Origin: a virus
DNA length: 46,665 bases
Reading direction: 5' to 3' (one strand)
Virus record (IMG/VR): IMGVR_UViG_3300008267_000612
Span: 1-46,665 of that record
The position numbers and the translations under genes were made by a program. Positions within the stretch are counted from its first letter, which is position 1. Each line of letters opens with the position of its first letter. A model generated the notes under the pieces. The model saw only the letters and a list, made by a program, of their open reading frames with translations. It had not been told where the DNA came from and ran no database searches. Below are positions 44,829 to 46,665 of this stretch, in pieces.

Positions 44829-45602
44829 ATGAAAAAAAGAGCATTTGTAAGGTACAGTAAGCAAGGCAAAATTGTACCTGGTAGTATGATCCTAACAGGA
44901 GGATCTCATCCTTCAGGACCATCTACATGGAAAGAAGTTCCAGCAGACTTGTGTTGTAATACTCTTCAAGAGGGATACACATGCTGCATAGCAATACAAG
45001 CTATTGCTGATGGTGAAAGTGAGTTGTATGGTTTTACATTAGAAACTGTAAACGGTGGACCTAATTTAACAGGAAGTATTCAATGGACATCTGCTGTGAG
45101 CGAGAATTTTTCTTTAACTGCTGATGGGAGTAATTATAATTTTGAATACAACTTTGGAGATCAGATTCCTCACACTGTATACTTGTGTATAAATAATCCT
45201 AGTCAGATTCAAGACTTTGAGATTGGTTTTGGTCCTGGAACTGCTGTAGCAATAAGTAATCTTCAATTACTAGAAGGTATTGATGAATGGGATGGTGATA
45301 ATATGGCATTTAGATCTTTAGATTTTACAGGAATTACTACTATTACACAAATATTTAACATTGATACAGGATTGCAACATATAAATATTACAGGTTGTGT
45401 AAACTTGAATGATGTTGATTTAAATAGTAATGCTTTAACAGAAGCTTCTGTAGATCATGTTCTCATTACACTTGATAATAGTGGCCTTACTTATGGATAT
45501 GTTTCTCTTGATGGAGGTACTAATTCTATACCATCAGTATTAGGTGATGCTGCCATAGCTAATCTTTTAACTAAAAACTGGACTGTAAGTTATAACTCTT
45601 AA
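44829..45602 (+). CDS. Appendage protein with shared N-terminal module and LRR-like C-terminus (257 aa)
   Basis: Residues 1-39 are the third copy of the shared module (MKKRAFVRYSKQGKIVPGSM, then HPSGPSTWKEVP). A Cys-containing stretch follows (DLCCNTLQEGYTCC, 42-54). The middle is beta-rich. Residues about 160-257 resemble leucine-rich-repeat-like phage tail proteins (LQHINITGCVNLNDVDLNSN, then ALTEASVDHVLITLDNSG and the GGTNSIP end). A receptor-binding or fibre-tip role is likely from the module and the neighbours. Confidence 0.65.
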   Translation: MKKRAFVRYSKQGKIVPGSMILTGGSHPSGPSTWKEVPADLCCNTLQEGYTCCIAIQAIADGESELYGFTLETVNGGPNLTGSIQWTSAVSENFSLTADGSNYNFEYNFGDQIPHTVYLCINNPSQIQDFEIGFGPGTAVAISNLQLLEGIDEWDGDNMAFRSLDFTGITTITQIFNIDTGLQHINITGCVNLNDVDLNSNALTEASVDHVLITLDNSGLTYGYVSLDGGTNSIPSVLGDAAIANLLTKNWTVSYNS

Positions 45603-45614
45603 AATTTAAATATT

Positions 45615-45782
45615 ATGCCAATAAAAAAAGTAACCCCAGAAGAACAAGCTATCAGAGACTCTCAAGATAAAAAAGTATCTGATTATATGAAAGAAGGAAT
45701 GACACTTGAACAAGCTAGAGCTGCTATAGCTGCTCTTAAAGCTGAAAAAGAAACAACAACTACAACAACACAAAACTCTTAA
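45615..45782 (+). CDS. Small protein with Thr-rich tail (55 aa)
   Basis: The frame MPIKKVTPEEQAIRDSQDKK continues as one amphipathic, Ala-rich helix (LEQARAAIAALKAEKE) and ends in six Thr in a row (ETTTTTTQNS). It lies 12 nt after the previous stop and 2 nt before the next ATG, and its start context (ATT-ATG) is typical here. A similar small gene with a Thr-rich end lies at 46426-46560. Function unknown. Confidence 0.55.
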   Translation: MPIKKVTPEEQAIRDSQDKKVSDYMKEGMTLEQARAAIAALKAEKETTTTTTQNS

Positions 45783-45784
45783 TT

Positions 45785-46426
45785 ATGGCAATTAGAAAGT
45801 TTAAGCCTTCGAGTCCTGACAGGGCATTAGGTAAAATAAAAGGCGATGCTGAGTTTGCTAGGTTTGCTCATCTTAATAGATTAGTAGATGATGTAGAAGT
45901 TGGTAAAGCTAACCAAGAAACAGGTCTTGCCACTTATGGATATGAATGGTATCCTGATGCTTCTGTAATAAGTACAGGACCTAAGTATGTATACACTGAT
46001 GGTACAACTTTGTATGGATACAAAATAATAGGAATGAGAGCTGTTCCATTTAGTGGACCAGGAAGTGATCATTTAAATGAATACGTAGGAACTCTTGTAA
46101 TGACCAATTCTACAATGGCTAATATTTTTCCAGGTAAGATTTCAGGTACAATAACATACTATGATGGTACTAATGATTTACATTTTAGTCCTTTATCTAG
46201 TAGTGCTTATTTATGGGATGATAATACAGATGATAAAACATTAGTAGAAGGTATTACTATAAACTTTTATCCATACGGAGATTATGGTAATGAAACTTGG
46301 TATGCTGTTGTAATAGAATCAGATACTGTTACTGATGCTGAACTAAGTGGTGTCATCAACTATGAAGTAGAGTTTTCATATCCTTCTGACTTTAATAACA
46401 CAACCTTTAAAATTATACAAGACTAA
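45785..46426 (+). CDS. Tail/fibre-associated protein (213 aa)
   Basis: The N-terminal part (MAIRKFKPSSPDRALGKIKG, then EFARFAHLNRLVDDVEVGK) resembles the attachment segments of phage fibre proteins. The remaining 160 residues are beta-rich with many Tyr and Thr (YVYTDGTTLYGYKIIGMRAV, LVEGITINFYPYGDYGNETW). There is no enzyme motif. It lies among the appendage genes and shares a TAATG overlap with the next small gene. Confidence 0.6.
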   Translation: MAIRKFKPSSPDRALGKIKGDAEFARFAHLNRLVDDVEVGKANQETGLATYGYEWYPDASVISTGPKYVYTDGTTLYGYKIIGMRAVPFSGPGSDHLNEYVGTLVMTNSTMANIFPGKISGTITYYDGTNDLHFSPLSSSAYLWDDNTDDKTLVEGITINFYPYGDYGNETWYAVVIESDTVTDAELSGVINYEVEFSYPSDFNNTTFKIIQD

Positions 46427-46560
46427 TGAACACTGCATTTACTACCCCGCCAGCTCCTAAAGAGCATTCAGAAGAAGTAAAAGCTATTCTTGCTAAGACA
46501 GAAGCAGCTATTACAGGACAACCTGTTGTTGAAACTACAACTACACAACCTAATAACTAA
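46426..46560 (+). CDS. Small protein with Thr-rich tail (44 aa)
   Basis: The frame MNTAFTTPPAPKEHSEEVKA continues as a short helix (ILAKTEAAITG) and ends ETTTTQPNN. The ATG overlaps the stop of the upstream gene (TAATG), which suggests coupled translation. It resembles the small gene at 45615-45782 in layout (short helix, Glu-Thr-rich end), although sequence identity is low. Function unknown. Confidence 0.5.
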   Translation: MNTAFTTPPAPKEHSEEVKAILAKTEAAITGQPVVETTTTQPNN

Positions 46561-46565
46561 GAGTA

Positions 46566-46665
46566 ATGGGAGCACTTGTTGGTAATTTAATCAGTGGGTC
46601 TGTTATAACAGCATCACCTAAGTCAACATCTACTATATCAGCTATTAGTATTGTTAATAGAGATG
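46566..46665 (+). CDS. Partial gene running off the window
   Basis: An ATG 5 nt after the preceding stop opens a frame MGALVGNLISGSVITASPKS that remains open to the last base (33 residues visible). It is Ser/Thr/Ile-rich, as other appendage proteins here are. Too little is present to name it. Confidence 0.5.
   Translation, partial: MGALVGNLISGSVITASPKSTSTISAISIVNRD

Noticed and set aside
1-46665. Reassigned stop codons, as reported in some crAss-like phages
   Set aside because: All large genes are open under the standard code, and TAG ends the small gene at 34159-34161 in a tight gene junction.
1-46665. CRISPR array, insertion sequence or integrase
   Set aside because: No regularly spaced repeats, transposase or integrase motifs, or terminal inverted repeats were seen.

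Overview
The window reads as a large part of the genome of a tailed phage of Bacteroidota, most likely a crAss-like phage (order Crassvirales). The assignment is from gene content and layout read by eye; no database search was run. Supporting points are: (i) a block of giant virion-type genes, one of which encodes a single-chain RNA polymerase core with a DxDxD metal motif; (ii) an opposed block of small replication genes (DnaA-domain protein, DnaB-like helicase, RecA/Sak4-like ATPase, SSB-like protein, Toprim primase, HNH protein, PD-(D/E)XK exonuclease, family B DNA polymerase, dNMP kinase); (iii) a lysis and tail-appendage block read the other way; (iv) AT-rich DNA, mostly TAA stops, start codons preceded by A/T-rich 'ATT-ATG' contexts rather than Shine-Dalgarno sites, and a FISUMP-type lectin-like domain typical of Bacteroidota. 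The standard code fits; TAG is used as a stop at least once and no recoding is needed.

Layout. Positions 1-26879 (+): the 3' end of one virion-type gene, a terminator plus promoter-like box, then four very large genes of 1052, 1234, 4274 and 2133 residues, packed almost without gaps. The 4274-residue protein combines a Pro-rich linker, an ADP-ribosyltransferase-like domain, an intact zincin motif (HEAFH) and the RNA polymerase core. The 2133-residue protein combines a degenerate zincin motif (EELLH), a PD-(D/E)XK nuclease, long helical regions and a hydrophobic C-terminal segment. By analogy with crAss-like phages these are probably packaged and injected with the DNA, to start early transcription and perhaps modify host proteins. 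A bidirectional terminator at 26878-26910 separates them from the converging replication block.

Positions 26891-40568 (-): about 25 genes, many joined by 1-nt TAATG or 4-nt ATGA overlaps, running from the DnaA-domain gene down to a cREC-type receiver-domain gene, with terminators after the SSB-like gene and after the DUF932-like gene. One member, a metallophosphoesterase, has lost its N-terminal half.

Positions 40569-40798 hold no gene. They contain a 129-nt element that folds into a long stem closed over a four-way junction of three hairpins. It lies just downstream of a 13-nt box that also precedes the first giant gene. It is the best candidate here for an undescribed element: a small structured RNA, or a cruciform origin next to the DnaA-domain gene.

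Positions 40799-46665 (+): two membrane-anchored proteins, a tail-appendage protein, a holin-like protein plus M15 peptidase endolysin, then a set of appendage/receptor-binding genes. Three of these share one N-terminal module (in one case standing alone as a 43-residue stub), with small Thr-rich proteins between them. The last gene runs off the window.
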